From Triparma columacea (lineage: Eukaryota > Sar > Bolidophyceae > Parmales > Triparmaceae), in contig BRYA01000258.1 of assembly GCA_030267965.1 (NCBI GenBank), positions 1-17,633 on the forward strand: a DNA stretch of 17,633 nucleotides, written 5' to 3'. The position numbers and the translations under genes are program-made. A model generated the notes under the pieces. It saw nothing but the letters and a program-made list of their open reading frames with translations, did not search any database and had not been told where the DNA came from. Below, one piece after another: positions 8,812 to 17,633 of the stretch. The stretch's first letter is position 1; each line of letters begins with the position of its first letter.

Positions 8812-11209
8812 TTACGACCTCTGCGTAGATCTTCTCTTAAGTCTCGCCTTCGCCATCCCCCCCTCCGTTCCATGGTCTTCCCTACTTTCCATATCCTGAA
8901 AGTCAAGTTTGACTTTATGGCTCAGCATGCTTTCCTTAACCTCGACCTTGGCGATCTCCACCGCGTAGTCCACGAGCTTCTTAACCTTGAAGTCGATCTG
9001 GTGCTGGTAGTTCTTGACTACCGCCATCTGTATGATACCCCTGTTCTCAGGGTCAAGCTCGGAGAGCACGTCCATAGCGATCCCTCTAGCTACGCTCATG
9101 ATAATGTCCTTATCCTTATCATCCACAATAACATCCAACGCGAATTGTACCGCCGCCACCGCACCCTCAGTTATCTGCTGCCTCAACCTATTGACCATAA
9201 CCTTCCTGTTCGCGTCATAATCATCATCGATCTTCCTATAGAAAGTCTCCGTCCCCGCGCTCGCCTTTATTTTCCCCGTCCCCACATCCGTCCCCACGTT
9301 ATAACTCACCCATTCAATCTTATCAATAGCCCCCGAAAAATCTAGGTCCAAGGCGGCCATGGTCTTGCGGAGACGCTCCTCGGAGGGCTGGGGTGTACCG
9401 GGATCCTGGTGGACCCAGAGGAGACACTTTAACTCGGTCAGATCGATTGTACCGTTCTTGTCAACGTCCAGGATACTTAGACTTAACCATGGTACCATGA
9501 TTGCTGAGAGGGGAGGAAGGGAGGTGTGGGGGTTTCGTTGAGTTTGTTATTGCAAGTGTGTGTGGGAGAGGGTGGGGGGGGGGGGTTCCCAAAGCGCAAC
9601 CCCTGGAGTTTCTTCACCCTCTCTCTCTTCTCCCCCCCCCCCAACCCCCACCCCCTTGACCTTTTGTGAAAAACAAAAACCACCGCCGGTCTCTCACCTT
9701 TGAAGGCGTCCTCTGATATGCTGTCTACGTCGTTATCTATCAATCCCCCGTTCTCCTCCAGTATATTCATAACCTCTTCGATCTCCTTGTCCGTCGGTGG
9801 GTAATTGCACTCCTCCATAACAGCCACAAGCTGTTTCTTCGAAATAGTGTTGTTCTCCTGACTCGCCATTATATTGAAGGAGTGCTTCGCGCTCGTAACC
9901 GCGATCTTCAACTCGTCCTGAAGACCAGTCACGAAACGAGCGTTCATGAACTGCTGAAGGTACGACATTATATCGTCCTGGGAGGAGAGCCAGGCGCTGA
10001 ACGCGGACTCGTGAACCTCGGAATTCGCAGGCTGAAGCTCACGGAAACAACGACGGACCAGCGTAGTCTAAGCGTAAAGGCGCAAGCGGGGGGGAAAGGG
10101 GGGAGGGGGGGGGGGAGGAGGGGGGGGTTAGGATGTTTGTGCTCAAAGGCCTCTGCGGGGGAGCAGCGTTTGTAGTTCCCCTGTGTGGTTGCGTTCTCTT
10201 TCCTTCGGCTCCCCCCCCCCCCCTGCGCTTACCTCACAACCGGGGTTGGGGTGGGGGGAGCAGGTGACGGCGTGGACGGCCTCGGTTACACACTCAAACA
10301 ACATCTCCATCTCAACCTTGTTGAGATGTTTGTTGCCGTCAAAGTCAAATAACTCGAATATGGCGCCAATCTTAGCGTCAATGCCGTGGAACTCCTGCAT
10401 CGGGGGAGGAGGGGAGGGGCGAATGGTTGTTGTTGTTTTTTGTTAGAATTAGAACCTGTGTGCAATGTGAGGATACAATACGAATTTAACTCTCACCTCC
10501 TGGCTGAAGAGGTAGGCGGCGGCGAAGACTTGGAACACCCTGCCCCGGAACAGCTTAAAGTGGGGTTCTGTGTCGTGGAAGAGGGGTCCAAATACCTCGT
10601 CGAATTCTGGGGGAGGGGGGGGGTGAGAGAGGGAAGGGTGGGGTGAGAGAGGGAGAGGCTAAAGAGAAAACCAAAATACCTCCGCACGGCATTGCCTATG
10701 CCACCTGTGCACACCCGCCGCTCGCTCACCTTCCTTATTCAGGTGAAACTGAGAGGAACCGAACAACTCAAGGAAGGTATCCCTACACTCGGAAGCTTCA
10801 GCGAATGTCGTCCTGTTTTTTCAGTGTTGAGGGGGGGGGAGAGGGGGGGGGGTCAGAATAGTAACGAAATCCTGCTGAAGATACCCAAATGCAAGAGGAT
10901 CAACAAAAACAACTTTCGCTATTGAGTACTAACAGTAGACAAAAAGCAAAGACTGCAACGTACGAGCCACACGCCAGTCATTCAACTGCCGCAAAACCTC
11001 AATTGCTACCCCGTTTTCCAATAAAAACAGAACCCTCCCAGTTCCAAAGCCCCCATTGGCAACTTTCTGCGCCTAACTTACTCGTGGTATTCATGACAAA
11101 GACCAGTTGCTATGTTCCTCTTCTTGGCGCTCAGCTGCGACTCCTTCTGTTTCTGTTTCCCCCGGACACCCCTGGAGAGGTTGCGCTTGGATACTGACGC
11201 GTTTCCCAT
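8812..11209 (-). CDS. multi-EF-hand calcium-binding protein of unknown role
   Basis: Six exons join in frame: 11082-11209, 10730-10812, 10497-10606, 10233-10394, 9698-10067 and 8812-9503, giving 514 residues. All five junctions match in phase, with GTAAGT, GTGAGC, GTGAGA, GTAAGC and GTGAGA donors. Canonical EF-hand loops are DFDGNKHLNKVE (about 124-135), DVDKNGTIDLTE (about 297-308) and DLDFSGAIDKIE (about 337-348). Degenerate EF-like segments lie near residues 60-75 and around MASQENNTISKKQL in exon 5. The C-terminal 160 residues are helical and charged with no recognised domain, ending in a basic tail. The N-terminus starts MGNASVSK, but residue 6 is Val, so it fails the usual N-myristoylation pattern. 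Binding of Ca2+ is well supported; the cellular role is not. The 3' end faces the Tim17-family gene with 176 bp between stops. Exon 5 has the least certain acceptor. Confidence 0.85.
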
Positions 11210-11460
11210 GTCTTTTTGATTGATAGAGGGTTAAGTGAGAGCACCGTCGAGTGAAAGTGTGAAAGTGGGAAAGTCATCGAGGATTTGCAAATATTTTCTT
11301 GCATCTGACAGGCTAACCCGAAGCGACGAATTCCCTACAACCACATCCCTTGTACCGATAGAGCGACATTCACCCGTCTTAGATCTTAAATTACTTAGCC
11401 TAAGAAGTTGTCTTCCAACGTGACGCGAAGTGTGAATCAATTTTTCTAGTTTGGCTCGTC
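11210..11460. promoter_or_regulatory. divergent promoter, EF-hand gene / UNC93-like gene
   Basis: About 250 bp separate two divergent start codons. GAAAGT occurs three times at exact 8-bp spacing (11253, 11261, 11269). No clear TATA element or RNA gene is visible. Confidence 0.4.
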
Positions 11461-12852
11461 ATGGACTACTTAAATTCTTCCCTTTCCCAGGTCATCGTCA
11501 TGGGCTTGGTCTTCCTCTTCATCTTTTCTGCTTATATAACCATCCAGGCTTTTGCTGGAGTCATGTACCCCACCAGGCTTGGGAGTGAGACTGAGGCATC
11601 CTTGTACCTCTCGTTCACATTCTTCTGTTTCCTCAGTCCCGCCGTTACGAACAAGGTCGGCCCGAAGATGACGATGTTCTTTGGCTGCCTGGGTTACGGT
11701 TGCCTGGTTGCCGCCAGCTTGTTCTACTTTGAGTCTGGCTCGGACACGAAATTGAACTGGGTTGTGGTCTTGGGCGGGGTTATGAATGGGGTTGGGGCTG
11801 CACTCCTTTGGACGGCCCAGGGGCGGCTCATCATGCAGTACAGTGACGGCACCGACAATGGCTTCCTCTTTAGCATCTTCTGGGCGCTCTTCAACCTTTC
11901 CGCTTTGGTGGGGGGGCTGCTGACGTTCTTCTACTTTGGGAGTAGCGACAGCGACGATGATGATAGTGACAGCGACGAGGCCAAGGGCAGCTCTACTTTG
12001 TATATTGTGTTCTTGTGCTTCATCCTTGCTGGGACTGTGGGCACGCAACTTCTAAAGAACCCTGAGGAGGTCAAGAAGTGGAGAGGGAGCAAAACTAATT
12101 TGCCGTTGTTGGCGGAAGAGACTCAGCAGATGTCTCCGACGAGAAAAAGGTCCAGGTCGAGGTCCAGGTCGAAGTCAAGGCAGGGAGACGAAGAGAGCTC
12201 CGACTGGTTCCAGGAGATGAAGGAAACCATAGCCCTATTCAAGACCCGTCGCATGGTCCTCCTCTTCTTCCTCTTCCTCTATACCGGCTACAACCAGCCC
12301 TACCAGCTGACCGTCTTCGGCAACCGCTTCTTCACGCTCCAGACCAACGGTTTGGAGATAATCGTCTTTTACCTATCTGAGATCATCGGAGGCCTCTACG
12401 TCGGGAGCATGCTCGACAGGTCTTCCTCCCAGCGCTCAGCCGCCAAGCGTTGCCTCCTCCTCTTCGCCGTCGTAACCTCCTTGTCCTTCCTCCTGTGCTA
12501 CTTCCAGGAGCGGCCGTGCGCGTTCTCAGGAGACGACAAGTGCGTGAAGAAGATCAACTACTACGACAAGGAGGCTGCCGTGCCGACGATCATATACGCG
12601 CTGTGGGGGTTCTCGGACTCGCAGATACAGACGTACAGCTACTGGCTGATGGGCTCCCTTTTTGAGACTGGTGTCGAGCAGGCGAGGGCCGTGGGTTTCT
12701 ACAAGATGGTCCAGAGTCTAGGCTGGAGCATAGGCTTCTTCCTGACGGGGGACATTATGGAGCCGATAGTGCAGATGCTGTGCACGGCGGCTTGCTTCGC
12801 TGTGGGGTTGGCTTTGTCGTTGAAGGAGCTTCCGAAGGAGAGCATAATGTGA
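11461..12852 (+). CDS. UNC93-like major facilitator superfamily protein
   Basis: UNC93 proteins are 12-helix membrane proteins of the MFS fold; animal members regulate K+ channels or traffic Toll-like receptors, and protist members are uncharacterised. A single exon encodes 463 residues with about ten to twelve hydrophobic segments. Family hallmarks are the early PTRLGSETEASLYLSF region and GAALLWTAQGRLIMQYS (about 112-128), matching the UNC93 G-LWT-QG signature, followed by a second half with TGYNQPYQLTVFGN. Two hydrophilic loops are unusual: an acidic Asp/Ser run (about 161-173) between helices, and a central loop with RKRSRSRSRSKSR (about 228-240), which is SR-like and offers phosphorylation sites. 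The start is the first ATG of the open frame. The stop lies 39 bp from that of the convergent polyprenol reductase gene. Confidence 0.85.
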   Translation: MDYLNSSLSQVIVMGLVFLFIFSAYITIQAFAGVMYPTRLGSETEASLYLSFTFFCFLSPAVTNKVGPKMTMFFGCLGYGCLVAASLFYFESGSDTKLNWVVVLGGVMNGVGAALLWTAQGRLIMQYSDGTDNGFLFSIFWALFNLSALVGGLLTFFYFGSSDSDDDDSDSDEAKGSSTLYIVFLCFILAGTVGTQLLKNPEEVKKWRGSKTNLPLLAEETQQMSPTRKRSRSRSRSKSRQGDEESSDWFQEMKETIALFKTRRMVLLFFLFLYTGYNQPYQLTVFGNRFFTLQTNGLEIIVFYLSEIIGGLYVGSMLDRSSSQRSAAKRCLLLFAVVTSLSFLLCYFQERPCAFSGDDKCVKKINYYDKEAAVPTIIYALWGFSDSQIQTYSYWLMGSLFETGVEQARAVGFYKMVQSLGWSIGFFLTGDIMEPIVQMLCTAACFAVGLALSLKELPKESIM

Positions 12853-12891
12853 AGTTCTTTTTTACAACAATATTGCGTGGTTTGTTTGGTT

Positions 12892-13878
12892 TTAGCCGGT
12901 TTTCGTGGGTGGCTTCTTGCGGCCTTCGCCTTCGCCCCAACCTCCGCCAAAAAGCAACCCCCCCGTCTTCCCCTTCGCTTCATCCTTGCCCATCTTTGCC
13001 ATCATAAGGTTGACATGCACCCACGCCGCGCACGCCGCCGATCCCCCCGTTTGGTGAAATGCGAGGAATGCAATGTATATATATAGCTCTGCGACGTAGT
13101 GCGGGCAGGAGTGAATTTTGAACTCAGAGGTCTTGGGGAGGGGGGGGTAAGGGATGGAAGGTGTTCGGGACTGCAGGGAGAGGGCAAGGTGGGCCTTATG
13201 CTGTTTGAGGGAATTGAGGACGAAGATGATGCACCCAATCGGGTGTATGATTCTATTGAAAATTGGGGTGGGGAGTGAGGGGGGGGGGATGTTGAAGAGA
13301 ACTACGAGGGGAGATGGGAGAGGGGGGGGTCAGTAGGGTGTTTGGGAGTGGTTTGCTCGAAGCATAGGGCGGGGTTGATTGTAGCGTGAGGCAACATTCC
13401 CCACAAATCTCCCTCCTAAGGTCTCACCTGACGTTATTACATAGTGCACGCAGCCAACAAGAAATCCAGTCAGTGTCATCTGGCCCCTGAAATTGTGCAC
13501 CCTGGCGCACTCGTACAGGCGCCTGAGGCAGTGCAGTTGGAAGAGGGTGGTGTGCAAGTGAGTCGGACGGAGGGGGAGGAGGAAGAAGGGGATTATGTAG
13601 AAGAGGGTGAAGTATCTCTTTGATATCCGTAAGTCTAGGATGGTGTAGATTGGATGTAGGAGTTTTGAGAGGATCCGTGGTAGACTCTGTGGGAGGGGTG
13701 GTCTATTTCTCTTTGATACGCTGCTAGCACCGTGGAGAGAGAGGTAGTGAAGAGGGGGAACAAACATTGTCGCAAAGGCTGAGATGGCCATTAGGGCGAA
13801 TAAGATTGTGCAGATTCTGTCTGCGTTGTAGGCATTCTCTGCATTCTCTGTGATCCATTTTGAGAGGTGTGTGTGCAT
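12892..13878 (-). CDS. SRD5A3: polyprenol reductase (SRD5A3/DFG10-like)
   Basis: This ER membrane enzyme contributes to converting polyprenol to dolichol for protein N-glycosylation. Exons 13428-13878 and 12892-13301 join in phase 1 (TCA G|TT) to give 286 residues. Family landmarks in order: ISKRYFTLFYII (85-96, like the family's PKRYFSHFYV), LHCLRRLYECARVHNF (115-130), HYVITS, QHKAHLALSLQ (184-194, like HQYKCHVILGNLR), and FKIHSCPHYVAELYIY (211-226), the most conserved steroid-5-alpha-reductase block. Several hydrophobic helices are present. The last 35 residues are Gly/Lys-rich and do not resemble the usual RKA-PF ending, so the C-terminus is divergent. The start is the first ATG (MHTHLSKW); the frame is open a little further upstream without an ATG. 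The short 286-residue length is still near the family's usual 300-340. Confidence 0.88.
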
Positions 13879-13983
13879 AGTTGTCGTGTCGTGGCGCTCA
13901 GAAAGAGCAGCTGAGCTCACTTTCAACAGAGTCTTCAGACTCTGATTTTTTGAGCAATCTTAATCATTCCATATATTTTGTGA
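13879..13983. promoter_or_regulatory. 105-bp bidirectional promoter with a central inverted repeat
   Basis: This is all the sequence between the start codons of the polyprenol reductase (minus) and kelch-BTB (plus) genes. A perfect inverted repeat, CAGAGTC-TTCA-GACTCTG, lies at 13927-13944, almost at the midpoint. The kelch-proximal half is AT-rich (CATATATTTTG near 13970). Confidence 0.6.
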
Positions 13984-16247
13984 ATGACTGATTTACCACC
14001 ACCTCCTCCGTCAAACACGGATATTCATATTCATCCGAACCTTTCGAATCTTTCTAATCTCTCAATAACTAATCCAAATGCCATAAATCTTAGCACCAGC
14101 ATCAACCGCAGTGGGGGTCCATCATCAGACAGCACCAATGGTAAGACTTTACGCGCAGAAGACCATATAGTTGACTTTTGAACATGCATATTACCTCACT
14201 ACCACCTTGATCACCCATAAAGACCATCTGATCCAATAAGGTTTTGGCACGCTTTTGTGACAACTTACTTTTGTCCTCTCGACAATTCCCTAAAAGCCCC
14301 TCTCACCGTCCCTCCCACCTTCTCCCTTATCCCCCCCTTACCCCCGACCCTCCTCCAGAACCCAAACCTACCGCCACTCCTCTTGGTTGGGCCCTCTTGG
14401 AACCCTACGTTTACCCCTCCAATATCTCTGTGCCATGTGAGTGATTTACGACGGTCGATATTCACTGTTTGGCATTTCGCGCTAACATTGGTGCGGCCTA
14501 CTGACTCTTCCTCGCCCCCTCTCCCTTCCCCCCTCTCCAGCTCCCCCCCCAGACGCCCCCTGCCAGCGCTCCCTGCACTCCTGCGTAATGCACCGCTCCT
14601 CCTTCTACGTGTTCGGCGGTTACGACGGTCACCACAGGGTCAACGACTTCTGGTCCTACGACACCGCCAGGCCCACCACCGCACCTTACGGCTGGAACAA
14701 GGTCAGACAGAACGGACCAAGCCCCAGCCCCAGGGACCGGCACATTGGGGTCGTGGCAGGCGGGAAGTTCTACGTCTTCGGGGGTTTCGACGGTCAGTCC
14801 AGGGTGAACGACCTCCACGCCTTTGACTTCGAGACCAGCACGTGGTCGGGGGAGCTGCACGGGATGCAGGCGGGGGAGGACGGGACCGTCAGCGCGCCCC
14901 CGACCCCGAGGCACTCGCACGCGGCGGTCGTGCACGAGGATAACGTTTATGTGTTTGGGGGGTACGATGGGAGTTACAGGTGCGACTTCTTCAAGTACGA
15001 CACGCAGAGAGACTCATGGAAGCAGGTGAGAAGCTGGGGAAAATCTTCATGAGAAGGAGTCGTTTAGACCTATCCACCGTCTAGGGCCTCGTCCACTAAC
15101 GCAAATCCTTCCTCGGCTCGGCTCACTTGTCCCAGATCGTAGGCACGGGCAGGGTCCCTCGGGCGCGGTACCGTTCGACTTGCTGCACCCAGGACAGCTG
15201 CATGTACGTCTTCGGGGGCCACGACGGCACCAGGCACCTCAACGACGTCCACGTCTTCGACTTCAACCTCAGCGTGTGGTCGGTTCTGAGCTGCGAGGGC
15301 ATAGCGCCGACGGCCAGGGACTCCCACGTGGCGGTGATCCACGGGACTAGCATGTACGTGTTCGGGGGATCGACGGGAACGTCGATGAACGACTTTCACG
15401 AGCTCAGGCTTGATACGTGCACGTGGACTGCGGTGAATATCACGAAGGTCGTCAGGAACCGCAACCCCAACCACACGGGGGGGGGGAGGGAGTTCATCCC
15501 AGGTCACAGGTTCTGCCACGCGGGTTGCGTGGACAAGGAGAGCATGTTCATCTTCGGGGGCTACGACGGGTCCCAGCGTCTCAACGACTTCTGGGAGTTC
15601 AAGTTTGGGACGGACCTGACTGCCTGTGAGATACCCAAGAGCACTATCCTCGATGACATGGCGAAGTTCGTCGACAACGAGAGCCTGAGCGACATCACGT
15701 TCCTGATAGAGGGGGTACAGGTCCACGCGCACAGACTTATGCTCATGAGGTGCGACTACTTCAGGGCCATGCTTGAGGGGGGTTTCAAGGAGTCTACGGA
15801 GCAGAGGGTGATTGAGATGAATGAGGTGAGTGGAGGTGGAGGTGGAGGTGGGGGGGGGAGGGGGCGAAGATACGACCTGAAAACTCTAACGCGTTACCCC
15901 CCTACTCCCAGGTTCGTCGGGAGATTTTCCTCGAGTTCCTGAAATACCTCTACACTGACTGCGCTGACGTGGAGCTCGACATGGCCATGGAGCTCTTCCA
16001 GACCGCCGACAGGTTCGGGGTCGAGAGGCTGAAGCTGATCTGCGAGCAGAAGATGCTCTCCGCCATAACCGTGCAGAACGCTGCTGCCATCTTCTACGCT
16101 GCGGACCAACACAACGCAATGGGACTGAGGGAGAAGTGCCTCAACTTCATATTGGCAAACTTTGAGGCGATCAGCAAGACAGACTCGTTCAAGGAGATGG
16201 CGAGGATGAACGTTGAGCTGGTGCTGCATATTCTAGAGAAGAGATGA
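13984..16247 (+). CDS. kelch-repeat BTB protein (LZTR1-like architecture)
   Basis: Kelch-BTB proteins are commonly substrate adaptors for cullin-3 ubiquitin ligases: the propeller binds substrate and the BTB binds CUL3. Five exons (13984-14140, 14359-14436, 14541-15025, 15136-15825, 15912-16247) join in frame to give 581 residues. Six kelch blades carry FGG motifs near residues 103, 158, 217, 266, 316 and 380 (for example YVFGGYDGHHRVND), enough for a complete propeller. A BTB domain follows (about 413-520; SLSDITFLIEGVQVHAHRLML) and then a partial BACK-like helical region to the end. Kelch before BTB is the LZTR1/RCBTB-type order, opposite to KLHL proteins. The first 80 residues are Pro/Ser/Asn-rich and disordered. 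Splice phases match at all junctions. The start is the first ATG after the shared promoter. Confidence 0.9.
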
Positions 16248-17044
16248 TTGGTTTTGAAGGCGTGCGCTCGAGTGATTTGAAGGGTCTTGTACATGTAAAA
16301 TACTTTTTCCATGAAACTATGACTACCTCTAGCTAGTATTCTTGCCTCTTCTTATTCCCTTAAGATCCCACGTCTCCAGCGCCGGTCTCCAGTCAACATA
16401 ACATCCTCTGAGTACCTCGATTGCATGGAGTCAGACAGCACGTGGGGGGGAGGACCAGAGATCGTTAGCTTGTCCAACGCCTTTTGGGTGCCGATCCACG
16501 TCTACGAGCTGTGCTGGGTGGAGAGGGGGCACCCGAAGCTCAGGAGGGGGGAGAAGGGGGCGGGAAAATGGGAAGTTCGAAGGATGGCGTAATGCGGAAG
16601 CCCAAAGTCGCGTCACGTCGCGTCGGGACAGGAGAGGATGCCTGGAAATACTTAGCGGCGACGGCAGGTTCCCGGACCTAGGGAGGGGGAAGGCGAAGGA
16701 GGGGAACCACTTTATGTACTTGGAAAGAGTTAAGGGAAGGGAGGAGTAGATAGATGAGAAGAGTTTGTGTTTTGTGTTTGAAGAGAAATGAGCTTGCACT
16801 GCTTTGCTCGATTCTTCAAACAAACCCACATTACACAAAGGTGAGCCGCAAGTCTTGTTGATCTTATACCGTCTCCCAAAGCCCGATAGTACGAAGTGTG
16901 GCTTATACAGAACGATAGAAGCAAAGTGAGGGAATTATTGTCCCTCAAAGCAGAGGATCTTTCCGAACCCATTACAGTAGAGCTCACACAACCAAACTAC
17001 GCCGCAGGAAAACAAAAAACAAGTACTATCAGATCACGACCACG
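16248..17044. other. intergenic region with OTU relic and 5' leader of the next gene
   Basis: About 800 bp between the kelch-BTB stop and the next plus-strand start. The first half carries the degenerate OTU fragment listed separately. The rest (about 16750-17044) is AT-richer and looks like a promoter and leader. A possible donor (AAAG|GTGAGC near 16840) could belong to a non-coding leader exon. No RNA gene is visible. Confidence 0.4.
16400..16749 (+). pseudogene. degenerate OTU-type cysteine protease fragment
   Basis: OTU proteases are deubiquitinases with a Cys-His catalytic pair. The frame at 16410 encodes EYLDCMESDSTWGGGPEIV, then LSNAFWVPIHVYEL, which match the central OTU block, and then KWEVRRMA up to a TAA at 16590-16592. 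Beyond the stop the same frame gives CGSPK, as in the family's RRMACFGSPK. After a one-base shift of frame, LEILSGDGRFPDL (from 16642) and EGNHFMYLE (with the catalytic-type His) appear, ending at TAG 16747-16749. The N-terminal half with the catalytic Asp-Gly-x-Cys block is not found upstream, where the kelch-BTB gene ends only about 160 bp away. An alternative is a 67-bp intron (GT at 16589, AG at 16654-16655) that restores one frame, but it would splice out the conserved GSPK and ILS segments. Confidence 0.65.
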
Positions 17045-17633
17045 ATGATTTCTTACGACAACACGACTATACCCACGAGGATCCCAGCTTTAGGGGAGCA
17101 AACTTTGAGGCAAAACCTCCCGCTTCGATGTCCTAGTGGCAAGTTGACTGATGGGAACGAGAGGGACATGAAAGGTGAGACAGAGGGGGGGTTAATTTAC
17201 CGCGACGACGCCGGGAAGGGGTTGTGGTGGGACGAAGACGCTTAATTGGAGAAATCCCTGGCCAACTTCTTACCCTATATTGTCAGACCCTTCCTCCTAC
17301 GCTCAGAAGACCATTGCCGGCATCTTCACTTCCAGTAAGCCTTACGGGAAACCGTCCTTGCGTGGAAGACCTACATCCGGACCAGGTTTCTTTATGAGGC
17401 TGCTCCTCGTGCTTGGCCTTCTCATGGTGTCTGTCAAGGGGGCAGGGGCACCAACACCAACCCAACGGATGCAGAAGAAGGATTTGGGAGGAAGGGCGCT
17501 GGCTCAAGAAGGACTTCAGGAGGTACAAGGGAGGATTCTGATTGAAAGAAGTGTTGATGGCATGTCATCGCTTTTCAACACGATCTGCAAGGGTACCGAT
17601 TCTGCCACCTCCGTCATGACCAACGGCGACACT
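17045..17633 (+). CDS. membrane or secreted protein, unknown family (5' part)
   Basis: Exons 17045-17174 and 17287 onward join in phase 1 (AAA G|AC; donor GTGAGA, acceptor TGTCAG) and stay open to the right edge, giving 159 residues of a longer protein. A hydrophobic segment at about residues 78-92 (FFMRLLLVLGLLMVSV) ends in KGAGAP. With the start at 17045 it would act as a type II membrane anchor behind a 77-residue cytosolic part rich in Pro, Ser, Lys and Arg. If translation starts at the in-frame ATG 17394, the same segment is a typical signal peptide cleaved after GAGA. The remaining sequence matches no family I recognise. Confidence 0.6.

Noticed and set aside
13002..13238. Minus-strand 78-residue Ser/Pro-rich frame
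   Set aside because: It overlaps polyprenol reductase exon 2 in another frame; the frame with SCPHYVAEL is the real one.
16431..16838. 135-residue minus-strand open frame
   Set aside because: It is opposite the conserved OTU blocks, has no recognisable motif, and its composition is that of an antisense shadow.

Overview
The window is eukaryotic nuclear DNA, most likely from a photosynthetic stramenopile (heterokont alga). The strongest marker is an aureochrome at the left end (bZIP plus LOV), a photoreceptor family known only from photosynthetic stramenopiles. A Ski2-like helicase whose N-terminus looks like a secondary-plastid targeting sequence agrees with this. A bolidophyte/parmalean or diatom relative is my guess; the sequence alone does not settle it. 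The DNA has many long G or C runs, compact intergenic spaces and short introns (74-363 bp).

I rebuilt the spliced genes by matching exon frames to splice sites. From left to right they are: a possible tail of a plus-strand gene (1-102); aureochrome (minus, 5 exons); a 2H/LigT-like phosphoesterase (plus, 2 exons); a Ski2/ISE2-like DExH helicase (minus, 2 exons); a Tim17/22/23-family membrane protein (plus, 2 exons); a 514-residue EF-hand protein of unknown role (minus, 6 exons); an UNC93-like 12-helix transporter-fold protein (plus, 1 exon); a polyprenol reductase, SRD5A3 type (minus, 2 exons); a kelch-BTB protein (plus, 5 exons); a decayed OTU-protease fragment (plus); and the 5' part of a gene for a membrane or secreted protein (plus, running off the right end).

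The intact genes alternate strands almost perfectly, so most promoters are shared divergent regions (105-750 bp) and most 3' ends are convergent (39-176 bp between stop codons). All 18 inferred introns start with GTRAG (14 GTGAG, 4 GTAAG), and many have a C-rich pyrimidine tract before the acceptor. I see no operon-like or pathway-based cluster: the genes cover light signalling, plastid RNA metabolism, mitochondrial membrane function, dolichol synthesis and calcium binding. The features most worth a second look are the variant DEFQ motif II in the helicase, the tandem hairpin minisatellite in the Tim17-family intron, the OTU relic, and the inverted repeat in the middle of a 105-bp bidirectional promoter. 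I found no rRNA, tRNA, CRISPR array or transposon.
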